64,000 nt of DNA from Marsupella aquatica (taxonomy: Eukaryota > Marchantiophyta). The stretch is taken from contig OZ316893.1 in the NCBI GenBank assembly GCA_973895155.1, positions 7,192,001 to 7,256,000 of the forward strand, given 5' to 3'. Shown in pieces: positions 24,098-35,144 of this stretch (its first letter is position 1; each line of letters begins with the position of its first letter). The notes below the pieces were generated by a model. The model had not been told where the DNA came from. It saw only the letters and a list, made by a program, of their open reading frames with translations, and did no database searches. Position numbers and translations under genes: made by a program.

Positions 24098-25699
24098 TTA
24101 GGCAGATGCTGACCTACCATCAGGCACAGGAGATGGATTCGTAGGTTCTTGAAGCTCCACACCGTTCACCGTTGATTGAGATTCAGGGTGTAGATGAGGA
24201 GCTTGGTCAGGTGTTTCGCTCCTGTTAAGAAACCGTCCTATGAGCCCTCTCAAAAATGGGGCCATTGTAACTGGCTCGTATTCGTGGTAGTACATAATTC
24301 CACCCATGCAAAAGCAAAACAGAGCAACTTCGGCATTGTTGATGTCTGGGAGCAGGTGCCTGTTCACGAGTGTGTACCACAGAGAGTCTGCTGCACGTGG
24401 AAGTGTGTACAGAGCCAATTCTGAACGGCGGCTTTTCTTTTCAATGAGAACTGCCAAAGCAGCAACAGCTCCACCAATGAAGTAGACACTTTTGTGATCC
24501 TTGGTCATTACTTTCCGTTGAGCGCAGACGAATGCCTGATACCATCCCACAAACGCTGAGAGGAAGCATGTTGAACGAATTGCACCTTTAAGCGCATTCC
24601 AGAAGATATGAAGTGGAGCATCCACAAACTTCTGTCTATTGAGCACCACGAAAGGTACGAACGTCAAAGATAAATAGAGCGGAAAAGTCTTCTTGAATAC
24701 TGCTCTTGTTGATCTGCTGTTATGGGAAAGACACGAAGGATTGTTAGCGTGTACAATATGGCAAGGTATAATATCGGCGTAGGGATCCAAACCAACCAAT
24801 GGACGTCCTGTTTTGATTTTGACCCATTTGGATAGTGACTCCAGATCAATGGGTCCACCCCTGCAGTTCTCACGCACGGCTTTTAGGCTCGGCTTCGATA
24901 TGGGACTGGTCTTCAAAATGAATTCCAAGTAGGACTCCGGCAAGGTCTCTGGTCGCATGACAAATGCGTACATTACTTGGGCACACGATAACGAGAAAAG
25001 CAGAGTATCTCCATGTTCCCATTTACTACCCCAGAAGTGAAACTTGTTCTTTGCCTTGGCCGAATTGTATGCACACTGCGCCAGTCTAGCGAACAGGTAG
25101 AGAGCAAATGTGCGCCTCCGCTGTGGACCATCCAGAGCAAGAATCGACAAACCGGCCACGCTGCCAGCTAGGAACACGTTCAGGGGAGGGTCCCCATTAG
25201 ATTTCCTCCTCAGGAAGCAGCGAATGGCATGATAGCCACCAGTGAATCCCCCGAAGAATAAACCATAGCGGCAAGCCTCCTCCCGAACAATAAGGTTTTT
25301 CTCGTTCAGGAGCAGATTCAAGTTTAGAAACGAGTAGTGGGGACGCCTTCGTGCAAGCTTGAAGGCTCTCAGTATCACTCCAATACCAAGGCGCACGCCA
25401 TATGCAAGCATGAAGCTCCGACAGAGACAACTGACCGAGTGTGCCACACAAGAATCTCCATGCGTACACAGCGGATGCCGACCACTGAGAACGGGATTGT
25501 GTGGAGCTGTCTCGACGCCATCCTTATGGAGATGTGCTATTGCGTCTCTTAGACGAGCCTCAGCCTCCAGGAGCCTTTTCTCAGCGTCCGCTTTCTCAAA
25601 TGCAGCCTCGGTAGCCCGTTCGTGGGCAAAAACATCCGTCGGGTCCGGTCCTCCTCTTGCCAGACGTCTCCCACTCACAACTCTCTTCGGAGCTGCCAT
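24098..25699 (-). CDS. TMEM135-like / Tim17-family related membrane protein
   Basis: A single uninterrupted exon of 533 codons starting at MAAPKRVVSG (ATG 25699-25697). A charged N-terminus with a short helical segment (AAFEKADAEKRLLEAEARL) precedes a first glycine-rich membrane block (YGLFFGGFTGGYHAIRCFL, then LNVFLAGSVAGLSILALDG). The central motif PCHIVHANNPSCLSHN matches the Cys/His motif of TMEM135. A second, related membrane block follows (GAIRSTCFLSAFVGWYQAF, IGGAVAALAVLIEKKSRR), ending with YYHEYEPVTMAPFLRGLIG and a polar tail. The two half-repeats with GxxxG-like helices are the Tim17/Tim22/Pmp24 style. Animal TMEM135 is peroxisomal/mitochondrial and affects organelle dynamics and lipid handling; the plant role is not established. 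The lack of introns is notable. A GTG-initiated extension to 25711 is less likely than this ATG. Confidence 0.85.
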   Translation of the reverse strand: MAAPKRVVSGRRLARGGPDPTDVFAHERATEAAFEKADAEKRLLEAEARLRDAIAHLHKDGVETAPHNPVLSGRHPLCTHGDSCVAHSVSCLCRSFMLAYGVRLGIGVILRAFKLARRRPHYSFLNLNLLLNEKNLIVREEACRYGLFFGGFTGGYHAIRCFLRRKSNGDPPLNVFLAGSVAGLSILALDGPQRRRTFALYLFARLAQCAYNSAKAKNKFHFWGSKWEHGDTLLFSLSCAQVMYAFVMRPETLPESYLEFILKTSPISKPSLKAVRENCRGGPIDLESLSKWVKIKTGRPLVGLDPYADIIPCHIVHANNPSCLSHNSRSTRAVFKKTFPLYLSLTFVPFVVLNRQKFVDAPLHIFWNALKGAIRSTCFLSAFVGWYQAFVCAQRKVMTKDHKSVYFIGGAVAALAVLIEKKSRRSELALYTLPRAADSLWYTLVNRHLLPDINNAEVALFCFCMGGIMYYHEYEPVTMAPFLRGLIGRFLNRSETPDQAPHLHPESQSTVNGVELQEPTNPSPVPDGRSASA

Positions 25700-26265
25700 C
25701 CATAACAACACTTGTCCTCTTCGAAAGTCCTCTGCTACTCATCTAACCCCACATCGCCTTGCCTGCAGCAGAGATCGCCAAGTTCAAGAAGACCAATCCG
25801 TGATCAAAACCCTACGTCCATTCCAGATCACTGCTGCCAGCGAGACAACCAACGCTCCTCTTTTCCCAATCGCATCCACGGAAAGCAAATGGAGAAGCGC
25901 CACTTCTACAGTCTCTCGAAGGCTGGCTTGAACGTCCTTGCTGTCGACAATCTCGAGGGAGGGTTTCCGATTCAAGGACGTCAATCCCAAATCGGATCCA
26001 GATGCAATAAAATCTTTCGATAACGACCTTTCACAGCATTGAGAAAGGACTACTGTCCTTGTGTACGATTGAATGCTATAGCGCAATGGCGGTGAGCTGA
26101 CTCGCAAATCAAGACAAGACTGAAAAATACCTCAGCAGCCGACATGTGAGAAACGAAGAAGACCCTCTCATCAACTGTCCGCGCATCGCATATCCGTCTC
26201 CGCCAACGTGCTGCTGCACAGCTCGTACACTCTCTCTCCTCCTTCCGCTCCTTCCAGCAGAAAGA
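25700..26265. other. Upstream region of TMEM135-like gene
   Basis: This should contain the promoter and 5' UTR of the minus-strand gene. Open frames on both strands (for example 25784-26107 minus) have no recognisable protein character. No TATA box or other element could be assigned with confidence. Confidence 0.35.
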
Positions 26266-26560
26266 AAATCGCTCCTTGTCAACAGCACCGCCAAACTGTT
26301 CGCCACCAGAACTCAAACAAGAACCGTGAATCTCCTAAATTTCAGAGCAATTTCACTGCAGATGGTGGTGCCGTGTACGCAGGCGTACCCAACTCCTCCT
26401 CCTCCTCCTCCTCTCTGCTCTACAAAATCGCTCCTCGTCAACAGCACCGCCCAGCTGATCGCCACAAAAGCTCAAAGAAGAACCTGAAGCTCGTCCATTT
26501 CAGAGCAATTTCACTGCAGCAGGAGGTGCCGTGTAAGCAGAGGCACGCCGCCTCCTCTCC
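26266..26560. repeat. Tandem duplication, period 159 bp, upstream of TMEM135-like gene
   Basis: Both copies contain aatcgctcctYgtcaacagc plus accgcc, then tttcagagcaatttcactgc, then gccgtgta, then a tcctcc-rich tail. Copy one spans about 26266-26424 and copy two about 26425-26560, with a CTC/TCC simple tract between them. It could lie in a promoter or 5' UTR. Frames across it exist in several phases and are not convincing proteins. Confidence 0.85.
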
Positions 26561-27524
26561 ACTCCTCTCCTCCTTCGCATTCGACCATGGAAAGCAGCTC
26601 TGTAGCGCTATGCATGTTCTCGTTTCACCCAAGAAGAAGAAAGCTCTGGAGCTATGCAAGCCCCACTCCAAGATACGGTAGAGTGTCTCCTTGTTTCCAT
26701 CGAGAGATGGTGGTACACGACTTAATTCGGTCGGTGGGTCTTAGGGTATCATTGCCTGACTACCCTCATCATCCCTTGGACCACGACGCAAAGTGGGTCT
26801 GGAGTGTATCTCGCTTGCAATTGGTGCATGGCAACAAGCTGGAAGCAAAGGGGGAAACTTTGACAAGTGACATGTGGAATTGTGGACGGAGATGGTGTCA
26901 AGGGTGGGTCTCTCTTAATTGATTTTTAACTCTCATGTACATGTCCAGAGAAGCACCCACACCATTACACCAATGAAGAGTTTAATAAGGAATCATGAGG
27001 TTCGTGGAAGTGAGGACATGTAGCAGATTTGTGTTATGAGTGGGCCAAATTCCACCTCCATATAAAGTCTAAAATTAGGTATGTTTTTTTGTCTTTGAGT
27101 CATAAGTTTCCCATATCCATTAGGCATTAGGGGAATCTGACGGATGAACCTTAAATTTAGGGAGATCTAATGGTCAGAAGTTACTATGTAAGGATTATTC
27201 TTAGCATGTTTTTATGAGGTTACATTGGCCATAAAGGAAAAAAAAAACTTAAAATATATGATGCTATGCTATGTAACATGTTCATCCTATAACTATTCAG
27301 AATTTTGTACCGCAGCGAATTAAAATGACAGTCATTCGATCTCAATGATATGGCAATTTTGGTGTACTGGAACTCTTCGTTTACTTTCTCTTTTCCCCAC
27401 TGGTCTTGGCCACCATGGGCGTTTTGAATCCAAAGTGCCCAGTATCACTTTTGTAATAATTAATGATTAAATCTCAATGACATCACGAAAGTGGTTGTAT
27501 ATCCACTTTATATCCATATCTAAT
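26561..27524. other. Intergenic, nothing recognised
   Basis: A 111-codon plus-strand frame at 26587-26922 has no known relatives that I recognise and overlaps the duplicated region's edge. The remainder is AT-rich and non-coding. Confidence 0.35.
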
Positions 27525-27845
27525 ATATGGAGATGTTTTGGATATTGACTTGAGTCTCACTATCTAGAGCCCCCCCAATCGCCTGGAGGTTTTGAAGTCT
27601 CCTACCACCCCCCTAAACTGTAAGAATGCTTATTAATTTTTTACTCTTATAAAGTTTGAATATTTTTGGAACTTTCGAAAGCTTTGTTTTAAAATACCCT
27701 AGTGTTCTATTGGACTCAAAAATGTATTTAAAAGAGCCTAATGTTCTTCCAAGAAATTTTCAAAGTATTGTTTGAGAATCAATAAAATGGTCATATGCTT
27801 TCTTGCATGTGATATGTCAATTTTGTGGTAGTGAAAGCCCCAAAG
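27525..27845 (+). repeat. Dispersed repeat, copy A
   Basis: Collinear with 60538-60832: both read tctcactat.t.gag, cccctaaa.tgtaag, cttataaagtt-like text, atttaaaagasc, atgttcttc/ttgttcttc, caataaaatg, gtgatatgtcaatttttgtgg-like text and gtgaaaSccccSaa. The copies are well diverged but clearly homologous over about 300 bp. No coding capacity; type of element unknown. Confidence 0.7.
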
Positions 27846-28209
27846 TGTTGACCTCCAATTTGTGTTCGATATAAACATTTTTGATTGGGTGTCATAGAAA
27901 CGACATCAACGAGATGTAGAAATTTACACAATCTAGTCTACATGAAATAAACCTAAATGATTTTTGTGATGGATATGAATGAAAGGGGAAATTTTCTTAG
28001 AGGGAAAGTCAATAATTTATTGTAATTGGATTAATGTTCAGTGCAAAGAAAGGGCTTCTCATTTCACTTTAAAGAAAAAAATCTGGACGTACCTATTAAA
28101 ATTTACTGAAACCAATCTACTATTGGAATGTCAACGAAAGAGTTATTGAGGCTCTCTCTCTCTGCAGATAATAATACCTGCCTGCGAAAATAAAAATAAG
28201 ACAGTGCCA

Positions 28210-28349
28210 TGTTCCCCTAACTAGACTCCATGGTTACCTTAACCATAGTTACCGTATAGGATAACTCGGACGGAGACTATATAAAGAGATGCACCCATTC
28301 ATTCTATAGAGAAGAATCTCATTATCATTTCTCACATCATTCCTCAACA
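28210..28349 (+). repeat. 5' LTR, 140 bp
   Basis: Begins tgttcccctaactagactcc and ends cattcctcaaca. It differs from the 3' LTR by a small indel near the start (tgttcccc against tgttatacccc-like text) and a handful of substitutions. A TATA-like box is at 28278-28286. The sequence just downstream (cattatcagcacgac) is the place for a primer-binding site, but I cannot name the tRNA. Confidence 0.9.
28278..28286 (+). promoter_or_regulatory. TATA-like box in 5' LTR
   Basis: tatataaag lies about 70 bp inside the 5' LTR and is conserved in the 3' LTR at 31653-31661. It is positioned as the LTR promoter, with R expected to begin some 25-35 bp downstream. Confidence 0.6.
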
Positions 28350-29499
28350 CATTATCAGCACGACTCTAGACCAGCTGAGCTTGATCATGAATTTTTTTTA
28401 GGAATTTCCCTATGGCTATGATGAATGAATGTTCTCTCAAGGATTTCCAAGTTATGGAGGAGAATTGAATTGGGAGTGAGAAGGCTAGTAGTTTGAACCA
28501 CCAAGAGAACATGAGTCACGTTGAAGCAACGACAGGATGTAGCATTGTGGTCGCGCCGAGAGCAAGCTTATGAAGGCTGTGATATGATCAAAAGAAATTT
28601 TGTTTTGAAGAGTGATTCTGATCGAGTTCAGCCGCGCTGCTTCCTTCTACCCAACCAGGCCAGATCAACCTAAATCACTCGAGGCAATGAGTTGACAACC
28701 TTAACAAGAGGTAGAAAGAGAAGAGCAGAGACCGGAAGCCAAACAGACACAGCCTTGAATGAAGCCGGGTGGATCGAGAGCAAATCAGGACCCGATCGGG
28801 ATCATAAGAAAAATTTTCAAAACCCTAACCTCATAAGGGACGAACGCAGGCGCCTTCTCTTTCCCTGAATTTCACAATGTTTCTCAACCGCTGACAGTTT
28901 CTTGTTGGTCGATCTGCGAACCATAACGGATGAAAGGAAATGCCCATTACACAAGATTGAGTGAAGTACAGGCATTACAAGAGCCCAAACATGGATGTTG
29001 AATTGGTCGTTTGCTGATTCAATGAAGATTCCAATAAGAGCCATTTGATACAGTCGTATCAAATTGGAGAAGATAGAAGCAAATGTCGTGGAGGAAGAAC
29101 ATCTTGGCTTTGGTTGTGAACGTACAGGAGATGGCATCCAGCGAAAGAAACAAGTCATCGTTGTGGGGTCTAGATCTGATAGCATTTTCTGAATCCTAAA
29201 TATGGAATGTTGTGCCTGTCCAAGAATGAGCTTGAGAAGCTGATCGCAATCAAAGAATGAGCCAAAGCGACAAGTGAGATTTCAAGAGACACACATGAGT
29301 GACTTAAACATGCAACATTCGATCTCAAAATCCTCAAGAAAAACTCGAACACCAGATAAGTGCAACCCTCATTAAATGCACAGTAAAGTAAAGAGTTTCT
29401 GAAATACAAATGCTTGGGTGCACTTATCCAAAGACAAGAGAATCCCATGTGTTTCAGTGCAAAATCTTCATTTTTGAAAAACTATCCATAAATGCATCA

Positions 29500-30030
29500 A
29501 CTGGTTTAGGGAAATTACATGTCACTTGTTGAATTCGCATACATTAACATGCCTTACATGTGCAACACATGCTTTACATGTATTTGACATATTTACATGT
29601 CATACCACCCTTACTTGACTTTGCACATTGGAAATAATGGTTTTATACCAAATACCTCTACTTTCCATTTACAAAGTGGTTGTTACACCCATTTCAATCT
29701 CAAAATGGTTTTTACACCATTTTACACCCCTAGTTTACACCTAATGATACCATTCTAGATTATACCTCATGACACCAGTTTACACTGGTGTATGTCTTAA
29801 CATTGTATAATCCCATGCTTTACATTGGGTTTATACTTGTTTACACTGGTTACACCATATTACACTTACTTATAGCATTTATACTGGTTTACACCAATTT
29901 ACACCATCAGGGGGAGTAAACTTTGGTCCATACACTTTTTGTGTGTAAATTCACCATTTACAACTTTTACACCAATTGACATGGGTTTACACCCATTTAC
30001 ACCCTACATTAGGGCAATATCTTACTTAAG
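29500..30030. repeat. TTTACACC-rich core of the non-coding element
   Basis: The motif ttacac or its variant tttacacc recurs dozens of times at irregular spacing, with acatgt-rich text at its left end and cagggggagtaaact-like text near 29908. It is not a fixed-period tandem array. No open frame runs through it. Confidence 0.7.
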
Positions 30031-31582
30031 GGTCTTATCCTCATGGTCTTTACACCATAAACAACTCAAACAAGAGCTTTTATAGCCATTGTTTGGTGGG
30101 ATGATAGTTTTTAAGTATGGAACTAATACCATATCTTTAACCATGCTCTATGACCTAGTTTTTGAGGTATTTTGGTAGGGTATAGATTTTCCAGTGATCG
30201 ATGGCAGATATGTTTCTCACGAAAGATCCAGAATAATCTAAGGTACAGTACTTCAGGTTAGTTCCATGACCTTAGTTCCCGGCCATATCTAAAAGCGGAT
30301 AATCAATAACCCTTTAGGGGTCTAACTGCGAATATTTAGAAACCCGAAGTAAACTCAAATCAGAATGAGTAATGAGGGGTTAATATGGGCAAACCCCATA
30401 ACTTTGTCCGGTCCAACTTAATTCTAGCTTTCAACTATAATATATGCATAAAATGCATATTTAGGGGGAGAAAGTTTATTTTCTCAAACCCCAATCACAC
30501 TTGATTTACCCACTACGAGTACATTTTGGTACTTGGTCATTAAGTGGGATCTTTTGACTATCACTAGCTCTAAACTATTTTTAAGCGGAGTTTTTTGACG
30601 TTTATGAATATCACTTTACCTCCGCAAGATAGCGAATCATTTTGAGCTAGCATTTTTCTGTGCTATGACACACATGGACGTTCGACTGAATGTTTGGATT
30701 CCACAGGGTTATTTGTGAAGTTATATTGACTTGACACTTTTTGTCAAAATATGAGAACTGCAGACGTGCAGGGCAGACGTGTCATATTATACACACACCC
30801 GTTGGTGTTGTGAATGCACACCCTTTGGTGCTGCAAATTACTTTTCATATAAAAACTATTTGATACTACATGTTTTTGAAATCTAAGATTGAGAGATTTC
30901 TTTGTGTGTCGACTACACACGCTTGCGAATTGTGCATTTTGCACAAGAACCCTCTATTTAAGAATCTAATTAGGAGTCCTTGAACTCTAAGGGAGGGTTT
31001 CGATATTTGAGTTTTACGAGAATAATATATTCCTCGAAACCTTGTTTTGAGGGGGAGATCATATTTTTCGGACTTTTTACATCCCATACTTTACGCACTC
31101 AGTTGCACGAGATGACATTATTTATTATTATACTTTACACTTTGCATAGATGAGCCACGAAAAGTGATTTTATGATAATAACTTAATTACTAACCATTTT
31201 TTCATATATGTTTTAATTTGTATTCGATGCGAGGATGTATGTGCGGATGTATGCGTGATGGTGAGCGATTTGGAGACATGTCGCGTTGTTGTTGAGTCAT
31301 TGAGCATACGACAACTTGTTCATTTTGACGGAGTGGAGTTGTTGCTGTTAACTCCACATCCCACCGGATTCACTTGAGGACCGACAGGGCTGTACTCTTT
31401 TTCCTTTAGAGCCGAGATATTTTTTTCTCTGTTACCCTGATAGAGTTTTTTAGAGCTGTTAAAGGTTTTAACGAGGCAGTACCTTCCTCATTTGTACTCA
31501 AATCATGCCATGTTTATAAGCATGATAATCTAGTTAGAAGACTTTTTGTCTACATAGTTATCACTATATAGCCAAGGGGGAG

Positions 31583-31724
31583 TGTTATACCCTAACTAGA
31601 CTCCATGGTTACCTTAACCATAGTTACCGTATAGGATAACTCAGACGAAGACTATATAAAGAGATGCACCCATTCATTCTATAGAGAGGAATCTCATTAT
31701 CATTTCCCACATCATTCCTCAACA
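31583..31724 (+). repeat. 3' LTR, 142 bp
   Basis: Partner of 28210-28349: begins tgttataccctaactagact, ends cattcctcaaca, preceded by aagggggag and followed by the target duplication tgcca. Confidence 0.9.
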
Positions 31725-31729
31725 TGCCA

Positions 31730-32437
31730 AATCATGAATGACTGAGGACTGTCAATTATGTGAATACATCGCAATGCCTGTGCGTTCCCCACTTTACAGC
31801 CATGTTGTGGTTGGGGAAATGTTGGTGGCAAAAAGACTACGTCATTGCCAAGATGTGACATTGTGAATTAAATATTGTCATTGCATAAATCCAAACGGTG
31901 CAAGATGGAATCGGGGTGTTGAATGAAGGAAATGACTGTAAGTTGAAAACAGGACATAGCAGGCGTCAATGGGTAGGGAAAGTTTGGGCAAGAGTTGAGG
32001 CAAGAATTACAGTCTAAGAGTGGGTCAGACATGGAGCCAGGGGAAGGGTACTTCACACATAATGGCACATCCATATATGTGAAGGTCAATGGGCATAATT
32101 TTTCATTACTCCCAGTTCTTTCTTACCCCTGCCTTTTACATTTCCTTTCCTTCCCACTCTCCCTTTCATACTTGTCGCCTCCTCTTCCGTCCTCTTGAGG
32201 AAGAAACAACCACATAAATCACTCAGGTACAAGGCATTGTAAATGTGAAATGATTCAATCAACACAAATATCGTATGCTGAAAATGTCTGGTGCCAATGG
32301 GGTTGCAAAATTTAATCCCAGGGCAAAGGCACAAAAATCTATTGGAGAAAGTATGAAACCCCATGCAAACAGAAGAATATGTAGGTGATGCAAAAGAACA
32401 CTTAACTGGAAGCAAAGATAAGTAAAGTTCAAATTGC

Positions 32438-32468
<31 letters not shown>

Positions 32469-33620
32469 GGATGGGGCCAGGAGGGAGATTGGAGCAACGT
32501 GGGGCTGTGTGCAAGGATCACCTTCATCCCATGGATCCGTCCCAGCCAGGCCCAAAATAAATACTTGAAAAAAATCACCCCCTTCCTCCAAAGTTAAGAA
32601 AAAACAGAAGAAAGTAATTAGGGAAAAACAAAAAAATTAAACCAAAATCTGAACAAACTTACCTTTTTTAAAATTAAAAAAAAACAAATTTAAGAAAGGA
32701 GGGCCAGGCCCCATCAATTAACACCGGAGGTAAAACCTGCCCGGGCAAAATGACAGAGCAAACACACAAGGAGAGAAAGGTGCCCCTAGTCCTTCCCCAG
32801 CCACCTGCCAAAGCCAGCCACAGGGAACAATAAATCCATGCCTCTTATCACTAGGTAGCCGTTTAACATTGTTGAACCTCACAGTCAACATGGACATGTG
32901 AGTGCAATATCCTAAACTATAATACAAGGTTGCGCCTTTTTATGAAGTGGTAGTCATTCAAATTTAGAGTGTCCAAAAAATATTAATCATGTCAAAGAGA
33001 AGGAATAAAGGTTGTATTAAATTTAGTGTGCACCAAAAAATAATAAATACATTCCAAACAAATGGGGAATCAAATGGGAGACACAAAAGTAGGGAGCCAA
33101 TGCTAGAACCAATGGGGCACACAAAACAAGAGAGTGAATGTACATGCATGAGTATCAAGGAGGTATACACATGAAATACAAAAGTACATAATATATATGA
33201 TACTATATATTATTGCAAGTATTACAATATTGCAAAATATAATAATGATAGTAGTCATTCAAATTTGCAATATCCAAAAATGAAAAACATGAAAGAATGA
33301 TTTCTTTTGTGAATGAAAATGGAGAACAATGTTTCCAAGCACAAAATGAATTTAATAGTACAAAGAAAATAAGGAGGGTCTCTAGCAATGCAAGAGTATC
33401 ATGGAGACCTCCTTTTACCATGTACCACTATAATCCTGATCCGGTCCCTTTACAAACTAAAAAAAGTGACAATCAATCTTGAATGTTTATCAAAACATAA
33501 TTTTTTCCACACTGTTAGATCTATCCATACACCCCTTTTAAAAATGCCCAAACTACCCTTTAACCTTCCCATACCTACCACAATGAAAAAATTAATCAAA
33601 TTTTATATAAATCTATTCAT
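31730..33620. other. Intergenic with simple repeats and a weak duplication
   Basis: No gene is supported. A (TG)n tract running into about 18 G lies at 32438-32470. The phrase tagtcattcaaattt occurs at 32950 and 33251, followed by similar A-rich text, and is present inverted near 35053. A degenerate head motif (aatgcctgtgcgttccc) is at 31772-31788 without a minisatellite. Confidence 0.5.
32438..32470. repeat. (TG)n-(G)n simple repeat
   Basis: Several gt units are followed by an uninterrupted run of about 18 G on the plus strand. Length is likely to be unstable between individuals and in sequencing. Confidence 0.9.
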
Positions 33621-33648
33621 ACTAGCTCAATACCCGTGCGTTGCACAA

Positions 33649-34460
33649 AGATGTCGTGACGGCCAAGATGTTGTTGAGAACAAAAGATGTCGTTCGGCCA
33701 AGCGGTTGTTGAGAAGAAAGATGACGTGTCGGCCAAGAGGTCGTTGAGAAGAAAGATGTCATGTTGCCCAATATGTTGTTGAGAACAAAAGATATCTTGT
33801 CGGCCAAGAGGTTGTTGAGAACAGAAGATGTCGTGTCGCCCAAGATGTCGTTGAAAACAATAGATGTCATCTCGGCCAAGATGTCATCTCGGCCAAGATG
33901 TCGTGTCGGCCAAGAAGTCGGTGAGAACAAAAGTTGTCGTGTCCCGGCCCAGAGGTTGTTGAGAAGAAAGATGTTGTGTCGGCCAAGAGGTTGTGGAAGA
34001 AATAGAGGTCGTGTTGCCAATGATGTCATAACGCGTTATGCCAAAGGTTTCGTTAAGTATAACAATGTTGTTAAGTACAAAATAGCTCAATACTTGTGCG
34101 TTGCACAAAAGATGTCGTGTCGCCCAAGATGTTTTTATTTGAAATATTTTGTGAAGTACAACAATGTAGTTAAGAACAATGAAGTTGTTTTGCCAAACAT
34201 GTAGTTATGTGAAGACGTTGTCAAGTAAAAGATGTCGTTAAGAAAAAAGAAGTCATTTTGCCAAACATGTCGTCAAGTAAAAAGTTGTCATCAAGTAAAA
34301 AATTGTCGTTAACAAAAAAGAAGTTGTCTTGCCAAAGATGTTGTTATGTGAAAGATGTCATGAATAAAAAGATGTCGTTGAGTAAAATGATGAAGTGGTG
34401 CCAAATGGTTTGTCATGTGAAAGATATTGTGAAGTAAAAAGATGTCGTCAAGTAAAAGTG
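33649..34460 (+). repeat. Left minisatellite arm
   Basis: About 20 or more degenerate units of gatgtcg-tgtcggccaagaggttgttgagaa-type sequence, becoming poorer in the ggccaag part to the right, where units read gatgtcgtcaagtaaaa. Open frames on both strands here come from the repeat. Confidence 0.85.
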
Positions 34461-34481
34461 TGCCCCTCGCCCGACACCTTG

Positions 34482-34660
34482 CCTGGTTAGGGAGGGGTCT
34501 GGGCTGGGTCCGGGGAGGTCCCGGGGAGTCCGGACAGGGTCCGCGCAGGGTCCCGGCGGGTCCGAGCTGGGTTAGGTTGGGTCGGGGTCGGCTCCAAGGA
34601 AGTCCAGGTGGGCCGGGGCTGGGGTTCGGGTTGGGTCAAGCTGGGGTCCAGGGGAATCGG
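34482..34660 (+). repeat. G-rich block inside the foldback element
   Basis: Irregular units of gggtccggggag / gggtcc(g)cg type with many GGG and GGGG runs on the plus strand, in contrast to the AT-rich flanks. It could form G-quadruplexes. It resembles the complement of the 6351-6500 minisatellite in composition and unit style. Confidence 0.65.
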
Positions 34661-35144
34661 ATGGAATATACATCAAATTGCACGTTTTCTGGTCGTCATT
34701 TTCCCCATTTTACTATTTCTGGTCTTCTCTTTTTCACACTCCCCATCACTTCACTCCTTCGCCGCCCCTCTTCCCCACCCATGTGAGATCGAGGGGCTAC
34801 CCTACATTGCGAGTGTGCACCTTGCCATCAACGCCCGTGCCATCAATGCCCGTGCCATGCGCTTCACTATGTCTTTGGGGCTTATTATTTTTGTTTTTGT
34901 GGCATTGAAAATGACACTGTAATGACTATAAAAATCACCACAAATATTGGGAGAATAGTTTTTTATTGATCTAGTGACTAAAATGTTATTAGCAATTAAA
35001 CTATTCTTACAAGTATTACACAAAATTATGATGCACACATTTTTAATTTTTGTGCCCTGCAAATTTGAATGACGACCACTCTAAAAAGTGACGCAAATGT
35101 GTATTATAGTTCTTGATATAAATAATTCTAATTTTCTCTCAATG

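Larger units (their letters stand above)
28205..31729 (+). mobile_element. Complete non-coding short-LTR retrotransposon with 5-bp TSD
   Basis: LTRs at 28210-28349 and 31583-31724 (140 and 142 bp) start TGTT, end AACA and are nearly identical. Both are flanked by the duplication tgcca (28205-28209 and 31725-31729). A polypurine tract (aagggggag, ending 31582) abuts the 3' LTR, as in Copia elements. The last 300 bp before it resembles Copia 3' non-coding text (tttttcctttagagccgag, gttttaacgaggcagt). The 3.2-kb interior has no gag, protease, integrase or reverse transcriptase that I can find, so it must depend on enzymes of another element (a LARD/TRIM-like non-autonomous type). Orientation is plus, from the PPT. 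The high LTR similarity suggests fairly recent insertion. Confidence 0.88.

Noticed and set aside
25359-25931. 190-codon plus-strand frame opposite the TMEM135-like gene start
   Set aside because: It lies mostly antisense to the coding exon and its sequence has no protein character of its own.
32086-32591. Minus-strand frames of 110-142 codons around the poly-G tract
   Set aside because: They include poly-Pro/His-Thr runs from the (TG)n-(G)n repeat and show no domain.
33622-34204. Open frames of 119-147 codons on both strands across the foldback arm
   Set aside because: They are translations of the gatgtcg tandem units, found in several phases on both strands.
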